In this document: one piece after another, positions 8,585 through 16,455 of the stretch | How the letters are laid out: the number at the start of each line of letters is the position of its first letter | Numbering within the stretch: the stretch's first letter is position 1 | Assembly (NCBI RefSeq): GCF_008041835.1 | Contig: NZ_VRYE01000081.1 | Coordinates: 1 to 36,629 of the forward strand | Reading direction: 5' to 3' | From: Ectopseudomonas mendocina | GTDB taxonomy: Bacteria; Pseudomonadota; Gammaproteobacteria; Pseudomonadales; Pseudomonadaceae | DNA length: 36,629 nucleotides | Translations under genes and position numbers: made by a program | The notes under the pieces: generated by a model | The model's input: only the letters and a program-made list of their open reading frames with translations | Told to the model about the DNA's origin: nothing | The model's database searches: none

Positions 8585-10363
8585 TCAGGCAGCGAACTCC
8601 TCATCAGTGAAGGCCATCAGTGTCGCCTTGCCAGCCTTGATTTCGCTGAGCAGGGCATCGGTTTCCGGCAGGATGCGCGCCATGAAGAAGTCGGCAGACT
8701 TGACCTTGGCTGCATAGAAATGGGTTTCCGAGGTGCCAGCATCGAGGTGCCGCTGGGCCAGTTGGGCTTGCTGCGACCACAGCCACGCCAGACTGGCCAG
8801 GCCGAACAGGCGCAGGTAAGGGGTAGCCGCGGCGGCGGCCTGCTCCGGATCCTTGCTGCCTTCGCTGGCTAGCCATAGGGTGGCTTGCTGCAGTTGCTTC
8901 AGTGCCTGGGTGACCGCCGCCGCGTGCGGGGCATCGGCATTGCTCTTGAGCCAGCCTTCGACCAGGGCGAAATAGGCACGCACGGCGCGACCGCCGCCAA
9001 GTGCGAGTTTGCGGCCTACCAGATCCAGCGCCTGGATGCCGTTGGTGCCTTCGTAAATGCGGGTGATGCGACTGTCACGCACCAGTTGCTCGATGCCCCA
9101 GTCTTCGGTGAAGCCCGAGCCGCCAAGCACCTGCAGGCCTTCGTTGGCGCAGGTGAAGCCTTCATCGGTGAGGAAGGCCTTGACCACAGGCGTGAGCAGC
9201 TGCACCAGGTCATCGGCGCGGCTGCGCGTTTCGGCATCCTCGGCGCCATGCGCGATGTCCTGTTGCAGGCCGGCGAAGTAGGCGAGGGCACGGCAGCCCT
9301 CGATCATCACCTTCTGCCGCAGCAGCATGCGCCGCACGTCCGGGTGCACCATGATCGGGTCGGCCGGTTTGTCGGCTGCTTTGGGCCCTGAGATCGAGCG
9401 GCTCTGCAGGCGCTCGCGGGCGAAGCCGAGGGCGATCTGGTAGGCGCTTTCGGCCACGCCCAGACCCTGCATGCCGACCATCAGGCGCGCCGAGTTCATC
9501 ATGGTGAACATGCAGCTCAGGCCCTTGTTCGGTTCGCCGATCAGCCAGCCTCTGGCGCCCTCGAAATTCATCACGCAGGTGGCCGAGCCCTTGATGCCCA
9601 TCTTGTGTTCCAAGCCGCCACAGAACACCGGGTTGCGGCTGCCATCCTCGAGGAACTTGGGCACCAGGAACAGGGAGATGCCTTTGACGCTGTCCGGCGC
9701 ATCCGGCAGCTTGGCCAGCACCAGATGGACGATGTTGTCGACCAGGTCGTGTTCACCGCCGGTGATCCAGATCTTGGTGCCGGTGATGGCGTAGCTGCCA
9801 TCGGCCTGCGGTACGGCGCGGGTGCGGATCAGGCCAAGGTCGGTACCGCACTGCGGTTCGGTCAGGCACATGGTCCCGGTCCACTCACCACTGATCAGGC
9901 GCGGCAGGTATTGCGCCTGCTGTTCAGGGGTGCCGTGGCTGGTCAGGGCGTTGATGGCGCCGTGGGTCAGGCCCGGGTACATGCCCAGTGACAGGTTGGC
10001 CGAACAGGTCATTTCCTCGACCAGCATGTTCAGCACATGCGGCAACCCCTGGCCACCAAACTCGGGTGTGCAGGCCAGGGCCGTCCAGCCACCTTCGGCG
10101 AACTGCTTATAGGCGGCCTTGAAGCCATCCGGGGTGCGTACGCTGCGGCTCTGCGGGTCGTACTGGCAGCCTTGCTTGTCGCCTGGGCCGTTCAGCGGTG
10201 CCAGCACGTTCTCGGCCAGCTTGGCAGCTTCTTCGAGAATCGCACCGCCAAGGTCAGCGCTGAGTTCGCGGTGTTCGGGCAGGTTTTGCAGCTGGGTGTA
10301 GGCGTCGAGCAGTTCTTCGAACACGAAGTGCATGTCACGCAGCGGAGCACGGGAGGACGGCAT
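8585..10363 (-). CDS. acyl-CoA dehydrogenase (FadE1/DmdC-type, about 600 aa)
   Basis: This FAD enzyme introduces the trans-2 double bond into acyl-CoA. The 592-residue length and the C-terminal extra domain place it in the FadE1/FadE2 and DmdC-like branch. Visible are the N-terminal APLRDMHFVFEEL typical of this branch, the FAD/substrate segment MCLTEPQCGTDLG, ITGTKIWITGGEHD, and the catalytic-base loop RIYEGTNGIQALDL (E438). The C-terminal helical domain spans about residues 460-585. The chain-length preference cannot be told from sequence. The gene is alone in its transcript, with its own terminator. A pair of TGTACA words in the promoter region may be an operator. Members of this branch act on medium- or long-chain acyl-CoAs or on methylmercaptopropionyl-CoA. 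Confidence 0.93.
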   Translation of the reverse strand: MPSSRAPLRDMHFVFEELLDAYTQLQNLPEHRELSADLGGAILEEAAKLAENVLAPLNGPGDKQGCQYDPQSRSVRTPDGFKAAYKQFAEGGWTALACTPEFGGQGLPHVLNMLVEEMTCSANLSLGMYPGLTHGAINALTSHGTPEQQAQYLPRLISGEWTGTMCLTEPQCGTDLGLIRTRAVPQADGSYAITGTKIWITGGEHDLVDNIVHLVLAKLPDAPDSVKGISLFLVPKFLEDGSRNPVFCGGLEHKMGIKGSATCVMNFEGARGWLIGEPNKGLSCMFTMMNSARLMVGMQGLGVAESAYQIALGFARERLQSRSISGPKAADKPADPIMVHPDVRRMLLRQKVMIEGCRALAYFAGLQQDIAHGAEDAETRSRADDLVQLLTPVVKAFLTDEGFTCANEGLQVLGGSGFTEDWGIEQLVRDSRITRIYEGTNGIQALDLVGRKLALGGGRAVRAYFALVEGWLKSNADAPHAAAVTQALKQLQQATLWLASEGSKDPEQAAAAATPYLRLFGLASLAWLWSQQAQLAQRHLDAGTSETHFYAAKVKSADFFMARILPETDALLSEIKAGKATLMAFTDEEFAA

Positions 10364-10952
10364 ATCGATTTACCTAAAGTTGTACAAGGATTTGTTGTGT
10401 ACAGCTTTTGTATAGCTGTTTTTCTTCCTTTGCAAGCCCTTTTGAGCACGTTCGTGCAATGACTGCTGCGTCACGCATGGGGTTGTGCAGGCTGTACAGG
10501 TTTTGCCCGTCTCGAGGCGATAGTGCCCGACAGCGTCTCAGGTGTGCCCGGGCTCCTGGGGCGTGAGTGTGATCACCAACCACTGGCAGGTACTCGTTAA
10601 GCGTCCCGATTCCAGCCCCGCCTGCAGTACAGGGTTTCAAGGCCGGCGCCTCTCGCTAGTCAGGGCACGTTGCTACTCAGCTCCATGCGGCTGTCATCTG
10701 GCCGTTGAGGAAGGCACGATGGCATCGTCGTTAACCCCGTATCCCGGCTCGAGACATCACTGCGTCACGCGGATTGTCGATATCCCTGTCATGGGCCAAG
10801 GCATGGTTCTGAAGGCCCAGGAGACCGCAGCAATTGATTGATTGTCGGGCTGCGTGCCAGAACAACGCGCAGCTGTGGATTAAAAGCTGCGCCAGAAACT
10901 TGCATTCGGCCAGCCAGCTTCAAGAATGAAGTGATCGGATCAGGATTTCAGC
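10364..10952. other. 589-bp intergenic region between divergent genes
   Basis: It separates the leftward dehydrogenase from the rightward EAL gene. Open frames of up to about 100 codons exist here, but none has a ribosome-binding site, a recognisable domain or normal composition. The only structures seen are the TGTACA pair near 10390 and a stem-loop at 10867-10892 (GCGCAGCT paired with AGCTGCGC, 10-base loop), 60 bases before the EAL start. Confidence 0.6.
10380..10403 (-). promoter_or_regulatory. paired TGTACA words upstream of the FadE-type gene
   Basis: TTGTACA (10380-10386) and TGTACAG (10398-10404) lie just upstream of the dehydrogenase start codon, 17 bases apart start to start. They resemble the TTGTACA...TGTACAA dyad before the chemoreceptor gene (18 bases apart). 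A common regulator is possible, but TGTACA is short and self-complementary. Confidence 0.3.
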
Positions 10953-12314
10953 ATGCCATCACTTTCGAGCTTCGGCAGACGCTTTCGCCAACTTTGGCAG
11001 GGGGCGGATCTGGCCCTGGTCGGCCAGCGCCGGGAGCGGCGCATGCGCATGCTGGCCAGTCTGGTGATGATCGCGATGGGCGTGTTGTGGGGAGTATTCT
11101 TCAGCGCTCGTGGCTACTGGGGCATCGTCATCATGGATGTGGCGATCATCTTCAGTGGCCTTGCGGTCTTCGTCCTGACCCTGCGCGACAGGGCACGCAG
11201 TGCCAACCTGATTCTGTTCAGCGCGCTGATTGTCGTTGTCGTCGCCTCGACCCTGCTGCTCGATCCGTCGACGCGCATGGCGCCGCGTGCCACGCATCTG
11301 TATCTGCTGCCGATGGCTGTCGGTGCCCTGATGGCCTTTCGTGACGATCCATTGTGGCTGCGTTATGGCGTCTCGCTGTTCTGTTTGCTGTTGTTCGTCG
11401 CATTGGCAGCGTCGAACTGGCGCCCCACCGACCTCTACGCACTGCCCGACGATGTGCGGCGTGTCGGCTCCTGGCTGCAGGCCGGCGTGGCCATGGTGCT
11501 GTTCTTCTTGCTCCTGCACATTCTGCAGACCGATACCGCCGAGCGCTCCGAACTGGATCGCGACCTGCGCGCGGCCATCCGCGAGGGGCAGTTCGTGCTT
11601 CACTACCAGCCGCAGCTCAACGATGCAGGGCGGGTGGTGGGAGCCGAGGTGCTGATTCGCTGGCAGCACCCGCAGCGCGGGCTGCTGGCGCCAGGCGAGT
11701 TCATCGACCATGCCGAGAACACCGGGCTGATCATTCCTATCGGTCAATGGGTGCTGGAGCAGACGGCCGCGCGGTTGCGCCAGTGGCAGGGTGATCCGCT
11801 CCTCGGTGAGCTGGGGCTGGCGGTGAATATCAGTCAGCGGCAGTTTTCACAGGGCAGTTTCGTGGCCGAGATTCTTGGCCTGATCGCGCGCCACGGCATC
11901 GATGCGCGGCGGCTGGAACTGGAGCTGACCGAGACGCTGATCGTGCGCGACATGGAAGACCTGACGCGCAAGATGAGTGCCCTGGTCGAGCAGGGTGTGC
12001 GTTTCTCGCTGGATGACTTCGGCACAGGCTTTTCTTCCCTCAGTCACCTCAAGCGCCTGCCACTGAGCAAGCTGAAGATCGACCGTTCATTCATCTGCGA
12101 TGTGCTCACCGATACCAATAGTGAGACCATCGTGCGTACGGTCATCGCCCTGGGCCAGAGCATGGGCATGACGGTGATCGCCGAGGGTGTGGAAACCGAG
12201 GCGCAGCGGCGGTTTCTGGCTGACAATGGTTGTAGCCAGTTCCAGGGCTATCTGCTTGGCAGGCCGATGCCGTTGACGGATTTCTGCGCCTTCGTGCAGC
12301 GCCACAACGGCTGA
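10953..12314 (+). CDS. membrane-anchored EAL-domain protein, probable cyclic-di-GMP phosphodiesterase
   Basis: The 453-residue protein has an N-terminal membrane region of about six hydrophobic helices (residues about 30-190). A cytoplasmic EAL domain follows (about 200-445). The signature motif reads EVL (GAEVLIRWQHP) instead of EAL, a common active variant. The other residues are intact: VNISQRQF, ELTETLI, LDDFGTGFSSL, KIDRSFI, EGVETEAQ and QGYLLGRP. No GGDEF domain is fused to it, so hydrolysis of cyclic-di-GMP is the expected activity, controlled by whatever the membrane part senses. Its start at 10953 has AGGA upstream. It appears to be transcribed alone. Confidence 0.92.
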   Translation: MPSLSSFGRRFRQLWQGADLALVGQRRERRMRMLASLVMIAMGVLWGVFFSARGYWGIVIMDVAIIFSGLAVFVLTLRDRARSANLILFSALIVVVVASTLLLDPSTRMAPRATHLYLLPMAVGALMAFRDDPLWLRYGVSLFCLLLFVALAASNWRPTDLYALPDDVRRVGSWLQAGVAMVLFFLLLHILQTDTAERSELDRDLRAAIREGQFVLHYQPQLNDAGRVVGAEVLIRWQHPQRGLLAPGEFIDHAENTGLIIPIGQWVLEQTAARLRQWQGDPLLGELGLAVNISQRQFSQGSFVAEILGLIARHGIDARRLELELTETLIVRDMEDLTRKMSALVEQGVRFSLDDFGTGFSSLSHLKRLPLSKLKIDRSFICDVLTDTNSETIVRTVIALGQSMGMTVIAEGVETEAQRRFLADNGCSQFQGYLLGRPMPLTDFCAFVQRHNG

Positions 12315-12334
12315 ATCGATCCTCCGTCCATCCA

Positions 12335-12370
12335 GCGCCATTGCTTCGAGTGAACTCCGGACAATGGCGC
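12335..12370 (+). terminator. inverted repeat after the membrane EAL gene
   Basis: GCGCCATTG (12335-12343) pairs with CAATGGCGC (12362-12370) across an 18-base loop, 21 bases after the EAL stop. No T-run follows, so it may be a weak terminator or a 3' stabilising hairpin. Confidence 0.35.
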
Positions 12371-12532
12371 AATGTCTGTCTGCTGTCGGCTCGTACCGAC
12401 AGGAATAGATGGCTATTGGCCGCTACTGTGGCGCCTTCGTCGCTGAACCTGTCTGGATCATGCTCATGCATGGGGTCGTCATCGTTCATCCCGTTCGCCG
12501 GGTTCGTCTGACTGCCATGTGAAGATCGCCCC

Positions 12533-13189
12533 ATGTTCTTATCTCCTTACGCTCCACTTCAATCCCGCCTTCTCGGCGCCTGCCTGCTGCTCGGTGGCCT
12601 GCTCGGCGGCGCACAACCGGCCTTGGCCGAAGAGGCCGCCAGCAATCAGCGCTGGGTCAGCGACAGCCTAAACACCTATGTGCGCAGCGGCCCCACTGAT
12701 GGCTATCGCATCGTTGGCACCCTGACCTCCGGGGAAAAAGTGGAGTTGTTGCGCACCCAGGGCGACTACAGCCAGGTGCGCAGCGCCAGCGGCAGTACGG
12801 TATGGATTCCCAGTCGCGACCTGCAATCGGTACCCGGTCAGGCCGAGCGACTGCCGCAACTGGAACAGAAAGTCGCCGACCTCACGGCTGAACTCAAAGG
12901 CATCGACGATGCCTGGAAGGCGCGTGTGCAAGGCATGCAGGAAACCCTGGACTCGCGCAAGAAACTGATCGACGAGCTACAGGCCGCCCGCGGCGCGCTG
13001 GACGCCGAGCTGACCACCACCCGTTCGCAGCTGCGAGATGCCCAGGCGCAACTGGGTGAAGAACAGCAGCAGGTGCTGATGCGTTACATGGCCTATGGCG
13101 GCAGCATCGCCGGTGCCGGGTTGCTGCTTGGGTTGATTCTGCCGACCATGCTGCGGGTCAAGCGCAAGCGTAACGATCAGTGGGTGTGA
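12533..13189 (+). CDS. TIGR04211 family SH3 domain-containing membrane protein
   Basis: The 218-residue product has a signal peptide (LLGACLLLGGLLGGAQPALA) and a bacterial SH3 domain (about residues 38-98: WVSDSLNTYVRSGPTDGYRI...VWIPSRDLQ). These are followed by a coiled-coil stretch (about 105-175) and one C-terminal transmembrane helix (MAYGGSIAGAGLLLGLILPTML). A basic tail (RVKRKRN) then anchors it in the inner membrane with the SH3 domain outside. This architecture is the TIGR04211 / YgiM-like type. A role at the cell wall is assumed for the family but the molecular function is not established. It converges on the FAD monooxygenase gene with one base between the two stop codons. Confidence 0.92.
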   Translation: MFLSPYAPLQSRLLGACLLLGGLLGGAQPALAEEAASNQRWVSDSLNTYVRSGPTDGYRIVGTLTSGEKVELLRTQGDYSQVRSASGSTVWIPSRDLQSVPGQAERLPQLEQKVADLTAELKGIDDAWKARVQGMQETLDSRKKLIDELQAARGALDAELTTTRSQLRDAQAQLGEEQQQVLMRYMAYGGSIAGAGLLLGLILPTMLRVKRKRNDQWV

Positions 13190-13190
13190 T

Positions 13191-14366
13191 TCATCCGGTG
13201 CGTGCCGTCAGATGCCGGGCAATGCCCTTCTTCAGTGGCAGCAGGCCCTGCGCCACGCGCAGGCCGGCGCCGCGCAGCAGGCGGGCGGGCAGCTGATCGT
13301 TGGTGTACAGCTCCACCAGCAAGTTGGTGGCCTGGTACAGCGGCCAGGTGGCCAGGCGCAGCTGGCGCTCGTAGCGCACCAGTGGCGCAGGCGCACCGAT
13401 GTCCTGGCGCTTGCCGTGAGCGGCGAGTAGCACGTCGCTGAGCAGTTGCACACCGATCAGGCCGAAGTTGAAGCCATGCGCGGTGACCGGGTGCATGCCC
13501 ACGGCGGCATCGCCGAGCAGGGCGCAGCGGTTGCCGACCATGCGTCGTGCGTAGGCGCCCACCAGCGGATAGGCGTGGCGGCTGCTGACCAGTTGCATGG
13601 CACCCAGGCGGCGGTCGAAGCGCTTTTCCATTTCGCGGGCAAAGCTGGTTTCGTCGAGCTTTTGCAGGCGCTCGATCTCGCGCGGTGGCAGGGTGAGGAC
13701 CATCGACGACTGCCGGCCATTGAGCGGTAGCAGGGCCAGGGTCTGGCCGTAGCCGAACCATTCCCAGGCGATTTGCTGGTGATCCTGCTCGTGCTGCATG
13801 CGGCATACCAGCATGCTCTTGCCGAAGTCCTTGAGCTGCGCGCCGATGCCGAGCTGGCGGCGCGTCTCGGAGAAGCGGCTGTCGGCGGCGACCAGCAGGC
13901 GTGGCTGCAGCACCTGACCGTCCTGCAGCACCAGTTTCACCTCGTTCTGGCGTTGCTCGATGGCGCGCACGCTGGTTTCGCACAGCAATTGCACATCGGC
14001 GCAGTCGCTGACCGCCTGATAGGCGGCGCGGCGAATGGCCTGGTTGGCCACCAGATGGCCGAGTCGCTCGGCACCGGCCTGTTCGGCGCGAATCTTCAGG
14101 GCGAACAGCGAAGGGCCGTTGAACACCTGGGCGTCGCGCAGCACGGCGATGTCTTCGCCGGGCAAGCGTGCCCACAGGCCGAGGCGTTCGAGCAGCGCCT
14201 GCGAGCCATGGGTAAGGGCGATCTCACGGCCGTCGAAAGCCGGTTTGGCCAGTGCCTGCTCGGCCTGGCGTTCCAGCACGATGATGGACAGACCCTGCCC
14301 GGACAGGGCGCGGGCCAGGCAAAGACCGGCTGGGCCTGCGCCGACGATGACGATATCGGGTGACAT
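13191..14366 (-). CDS. UbiH/UbiF/UbiM-type FAD-dependent monooxygenase
   Basis: The 391-residue protein belongs to the ubiquinone-biosynthesis hydroxylase group of flavoprotein monooxygenases. It has the FAD-binding DIVIVGAGPAGLCLARAL at residues 3-20, the second FAD motif GDAAVGMHPVTAHGFNFGL, and a central substrate domain. Best guess from memory is a UbiM-like 5-demethoxyubiquinol hydroxylase, but UbiH, UbiF and VisC relatives are close and the ring position attacked cannot be read here. The start at 14366 (MSPDIVIVG) is chosen because GGAG lies 9 bases upstream; an ATG at 14381 would add five residues. It stands alone, convergent with the TIGR04211 gene. Confidence 0.85.
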   Translation of the reverse strand: MSPDIVIVGAGPAGLCLARALSGQGLSIIVLERQAEQALAKPAFDGREIALTHGSQALLERLGLWARLPGEDIAVLRDAQVFNGPSLFALKIRAEQAGAERLGHLVANQAIRRAAYQAVSDCADVQLLCETSVRAIEQRQNEVKLVLQDGQVLQPRLLVAADSRFSETRRQLGIGAQLKDFGKSMLVCRMQHEQDHQQIAWEWFGYGQTLALLPLNGRQSSMVLTLPPREIERLQKLDETSFAREMEKRFDRRLGAMQLVSSRHAYPLVGAYARRMVGNRCALLGDAAVGMHPVTAHGFNFGLIGVQLLSDVLLAAHGKRQDIGAPAPLVRYERQLRLATWPLYQATNLLVELYTNDQLPARLLRGAGLRVAQGLLPLKKGIARHLTARTG

Positions 14367-14466
14367 GCTGCAGCTCTCCATGCGGATGACCAGTAGGGCG
14401 AGTGAAACCCGCCATGCGCCGGTGCGAGTCTAGGTCGCAGCAACGCCGCCGATATTGTCCGGGATC

Positions 14467-14592
14467 ATGCCGAGGGCTGAATCTGTTGTGCGGGTCGAGG
14501 GCTATGGGTTGGCATTAAATATTGTTGTTATTACAACTTTGGCTGGCTTGATAGGCGTTATTTTCGGGTTTATTGTGGTGCGCGTTGTCTGA
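14467..14592 (+). CDS. possible 41-residue single-pass membrane peptide
   Basis: An ATG at 14467 opens a 42-codon frame ending at a TGA (14590-14592). It would encode a short polar leader (MPRAESVVRVEG) and a long hydrophobic helix with a basic end (LNIVVITTLAGLIGVIFG, then VVRVV). The only ribosome-binding hint is GGGA. The region is T-rich, which by itself yields hydrophobic codons. The frame also covers the HexR-like site, so it may be an accident of promoter composition. No family recognised. Confidence 0.22.
   Translation: MPRAESVVRVEGYGLALNIVVITTLAGLIGVIFGFIVVRVV
14522..14536. promoter_or_regulatory. predicted HexR operator upstream of glk
   Basis: TTGTTGTTATTACAA fits TTGT-N7-ACAA, the published HexR consensus of Pseudomonas. 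HexR represses the zwf, edd-glk and gap operons and is released by KDPG. It lies about 150 bases before the glk start. Nothing else recognised lies between the monooxygenase and glk except the doubtful small frame at 14467. Confidence 0.6.
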
Positions 14593-14688
14593 ACTACAAA
14601 AATAATTCGGGTTTGGAGTCGATGCCATGCATCCTCACTTTTCTGCAGTTGCCGATCAGCGAACGGCCTTCGCTCAGGAGACATTCTC

Positions 14689-15675
14689 ATGAAACTGGCT
14701 CTGGTCGGCGATATCGGTGGTACCAACGCACGCTTCGCCCTGTGGCGTGACGATCATCTGGAGGCGGTGCAGGTCCTGGCGACCGCCGATTTTCCGGGGC
14801 CGGAGCAAGCCATCCTTGCCTACCTGCAAGCCCAGGGTTTGCCGCTGGGCGCCATCGGCTCGGTGTGTCTGGCCTGCGCCGGGCCGGTCAGCGGCAACCT
14901 GTTCCGCTTCACCAACAATCACTGGCGTATCGACCGTACGGCGTTCTGCGAGGCGTTGCAGATCGACCGCTTGCTGATGATCAATGACTTCTCCGCCATG
15001 GCGCTGGGCATGACGCGTCTGGCCGAGCATGAGCGGGTGCCGGTGTGCGAGGGCCAGGCGCAGGCAGAACGGCCGGTGCTGGTGATCGGGGCCGGTACCG
15101 GTCTGGGCGTCGGTACGCTGCTGGAACAGGCGGACGGTCGCTGGCTGGTGCTGCCGGGGGAGGGTGGGCATGTCGACCTGCCCATCGGCAGTCCGCGCGA
15201 AGCCGAGCTGTGGCAGGTTCTTTATCGGCAACTGGGCCACGTGCGCGCCGAAGACGTGCTCAGTGGCAATGGTCTGCTGGTGCTGTATCGGGCCATCTGT
15301 GAGCTGGACGGTCAGCCGCCGCAGCACGACACGCCAGCGGCCATCACTAGCGCAGGCCTGGCGGGCGAGCCCGTCGCCGCTGCGGTGCTGGAACAGTTCA
15401 GTTGCTGGCTCGGCCGCGCTGCTGGCAACAATGTGCTGACGTTGGGCGCGCGCGGTGGGGTGTATATCGTCGGCGGCGTGGTGCCGCGTTTTGCCGAGCG
15501 TTTTCTTGCCAGCGGTTTTGCCAAGAGTTTCCGCGACAAGGGTTGCATGAGCCATTACCTTGACGGCATTCCGGTGTGGCTGGTGACGGCCGAGTACCCC
15601 GGCCTGATCGGCGCCGGCGTGGCCTTGCAACAGGCGTCGGAGCGTAGCCCGGATGCAATCCGGGAGAACCCTTGA
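14689..15675 (+). CDS. glk: glucokinase
   Basis: It phosphorylates cytoplasmic glucose with ATP to glucose 6-phosphate, feeding the Entner-Doudoroff route. The 328-residue length is normal. Motifs are GDIGGTNARFALW (phosphate 1 site, residues 8-20), LACAGPVSGN, the glucose-binding NNHWRID and INDFSAMALG, GAGTGLGVGTL (adenosine site), GEGGHVDLP, and VYIVGGVVPRF. The start has AGGAG nearby. In P. aeruginosa and P. putida glk follows edd, but here edd is absent and glk leads the cluster, 45 bases before gltR. The last 11 codons (ERSPDAIRENP) lie in an extragenic palindrome, so the C-terminus has been rewritten by the repeat. Confidence 0.96.
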   Translation: MKLALVGDIGGTNARFALWRDDHLEAVQVLATADFPGPEQAILAYLQAQGLPLGAIGSVCLACAGPVSGNLFRFTNNHWRIDRTAFCEALQIDRLLMINDFSAMALGMTRLAEHERVPVCEGQAQAERPVLVIGAGTGLGVGTLLEQADGRWLVLPGEGGHVDLPIGSPREAELWQVLYRQLGHVRAEDVLSGNGLLVLYRAICELDGQPPQHDTPAAITSAGLAGEPVAAAVLEQFSCWLGRAAGNNVLTLGARGGVYIVGGVVPRFAERFLASGFAKSFRDKGCMSHYLDGIPVWLVTAEYPGLIGAGVALQQASERSPDAIRENP

Positions 15676-15688
15676 TAGACCCCCGGAT
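15644..15688. repeat. extragenic palindrome overlapping the glk 3' end
   Basis: GTAGCCCGGATGCAATCCGG (from 15644) and CCCCCGGATT (15679-15688) correspond to the repeat seen complete at 22582-22642 and 25575-25633. Here the right arm is incomplete. It supplies the final glk codons and the glk-gltR spacer. Confidence 0.7.
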
Positions 15689-15720
15689 TTACACAGCCAT
15701 AACAACAAAGGTGGCGGACC

Positions 15721-16455
15721 ATGAGCCAGCCCGGCAAATCGATTCTGCTGGTCGATGACGACCAGGAAATTCGCGAACTGCTCGAGACCTACCTGAGCCG
15801 CGTCGGCTTTCAGGTGCGCGCCGTGGCCGACGGCGCCGCCTTTCGCCAGAGCCTGTGTGCGGAGTCGGCCGACCTGGTCATCCTCGACGTGATGCTGCCC
15901 GACGAGGACGGCTTCAGCCTGTGTCGTTGGGTACGCGAACACCAGCGCTTCGCCCAGGTGCCAATCATCATGCTCACCGCCAGCTCCGACGAAGCCGACC
16001 GCGTGATCGGCCTGGAGCTGGGCGCCGATGACTATCTTGGCAAGCCGTTCAGCCCGCGCGAGCTGCTGGCACGAATCAAGGCTTTGCTGCGCCGTGCGCA
16101 ATTCACCCAGGAACGTAGTGGCGAGGTGCTGGCCTTCGATGACTGGCGCCTGGATATGGTCAGCCACCGGCTGTTCCACCGCGACGGCGAAGAGGTGATT
16201 CTGTCCGGCGCCGACTTCGCCCTGCTCAAATTATTTCTCGACCACCCACAACAGATTCTCGATCGCGACACCATCGGCAATGCCACCCGTGGCCGTGAGG
16301 TGATGCCGCTCGAGCGCATCGTCGACATGGCTGTCAGTCGTCTGCGTCAGCGCCTGCGTGACACCGACAAGCCGCCGCGGCTGATCCGCACCGTGCGCGG
16401 CAGTGGCTACCAACTGGCGGCCACGGTCAGCCTGCAGGCAGGCGATGGGCGTTAA
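15721..16455 (+). CDS. gltR: OmpR-family response regulator of glucose uptake
   Basis: The 244-residue protein has a receiver domain with acidic pocket VDDD (residues 11-14), phospho-acceptor D56 in VILDVMLPDEDG, and conserved lysine in GKPFSPRELLARIK. A C-terminal winged-helix OmpR/PhoB domain follows (about 140-235), ending RTVRGSGYQLA. In Pseudomonas GltR, phosphorylated or released by GtrS, controls the gts glucose transporter and porin genes. Its neighbours (glk, gtrS, gts) support this assignment. GTGG precedes the ATG. The gene overlaps gtrS by 11 bases, indicating co-translation. Confidence 0.93.
   Translation: MSQPGKSILLVDDDQEIRELLETYLSRVGFQVRAVADGAAFRQSLCAESADLVILDVMLPDEDGFSLCRWVREHQRFAQVPIIMLTASSDEADRVIGLELGADDYLGKPFSPRELLARIKALLRRAQFTQERSGEVLAFDDWRLDMVSHRLFHRDGEEVILSGADFALLKLFLDHPQQILDRDTIGNATRGREVMPLERIVDMAVSRLRQRLRDTDKPPRLIRTVRGSGYQLAATVSLQAGDGR

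Noticed and set aside
10542..10841. 99-codon frame in the fadE-EAL intergenic region
   Set aside because: No ribosome-binding site, irregular composition, and no recognisable motif.
14674..16179. 501-codon minus-strand frame across glk and gltR
   Set aside because: It spans two well-recognised genes antisense and has shadow-type composition and no recognisable motif.
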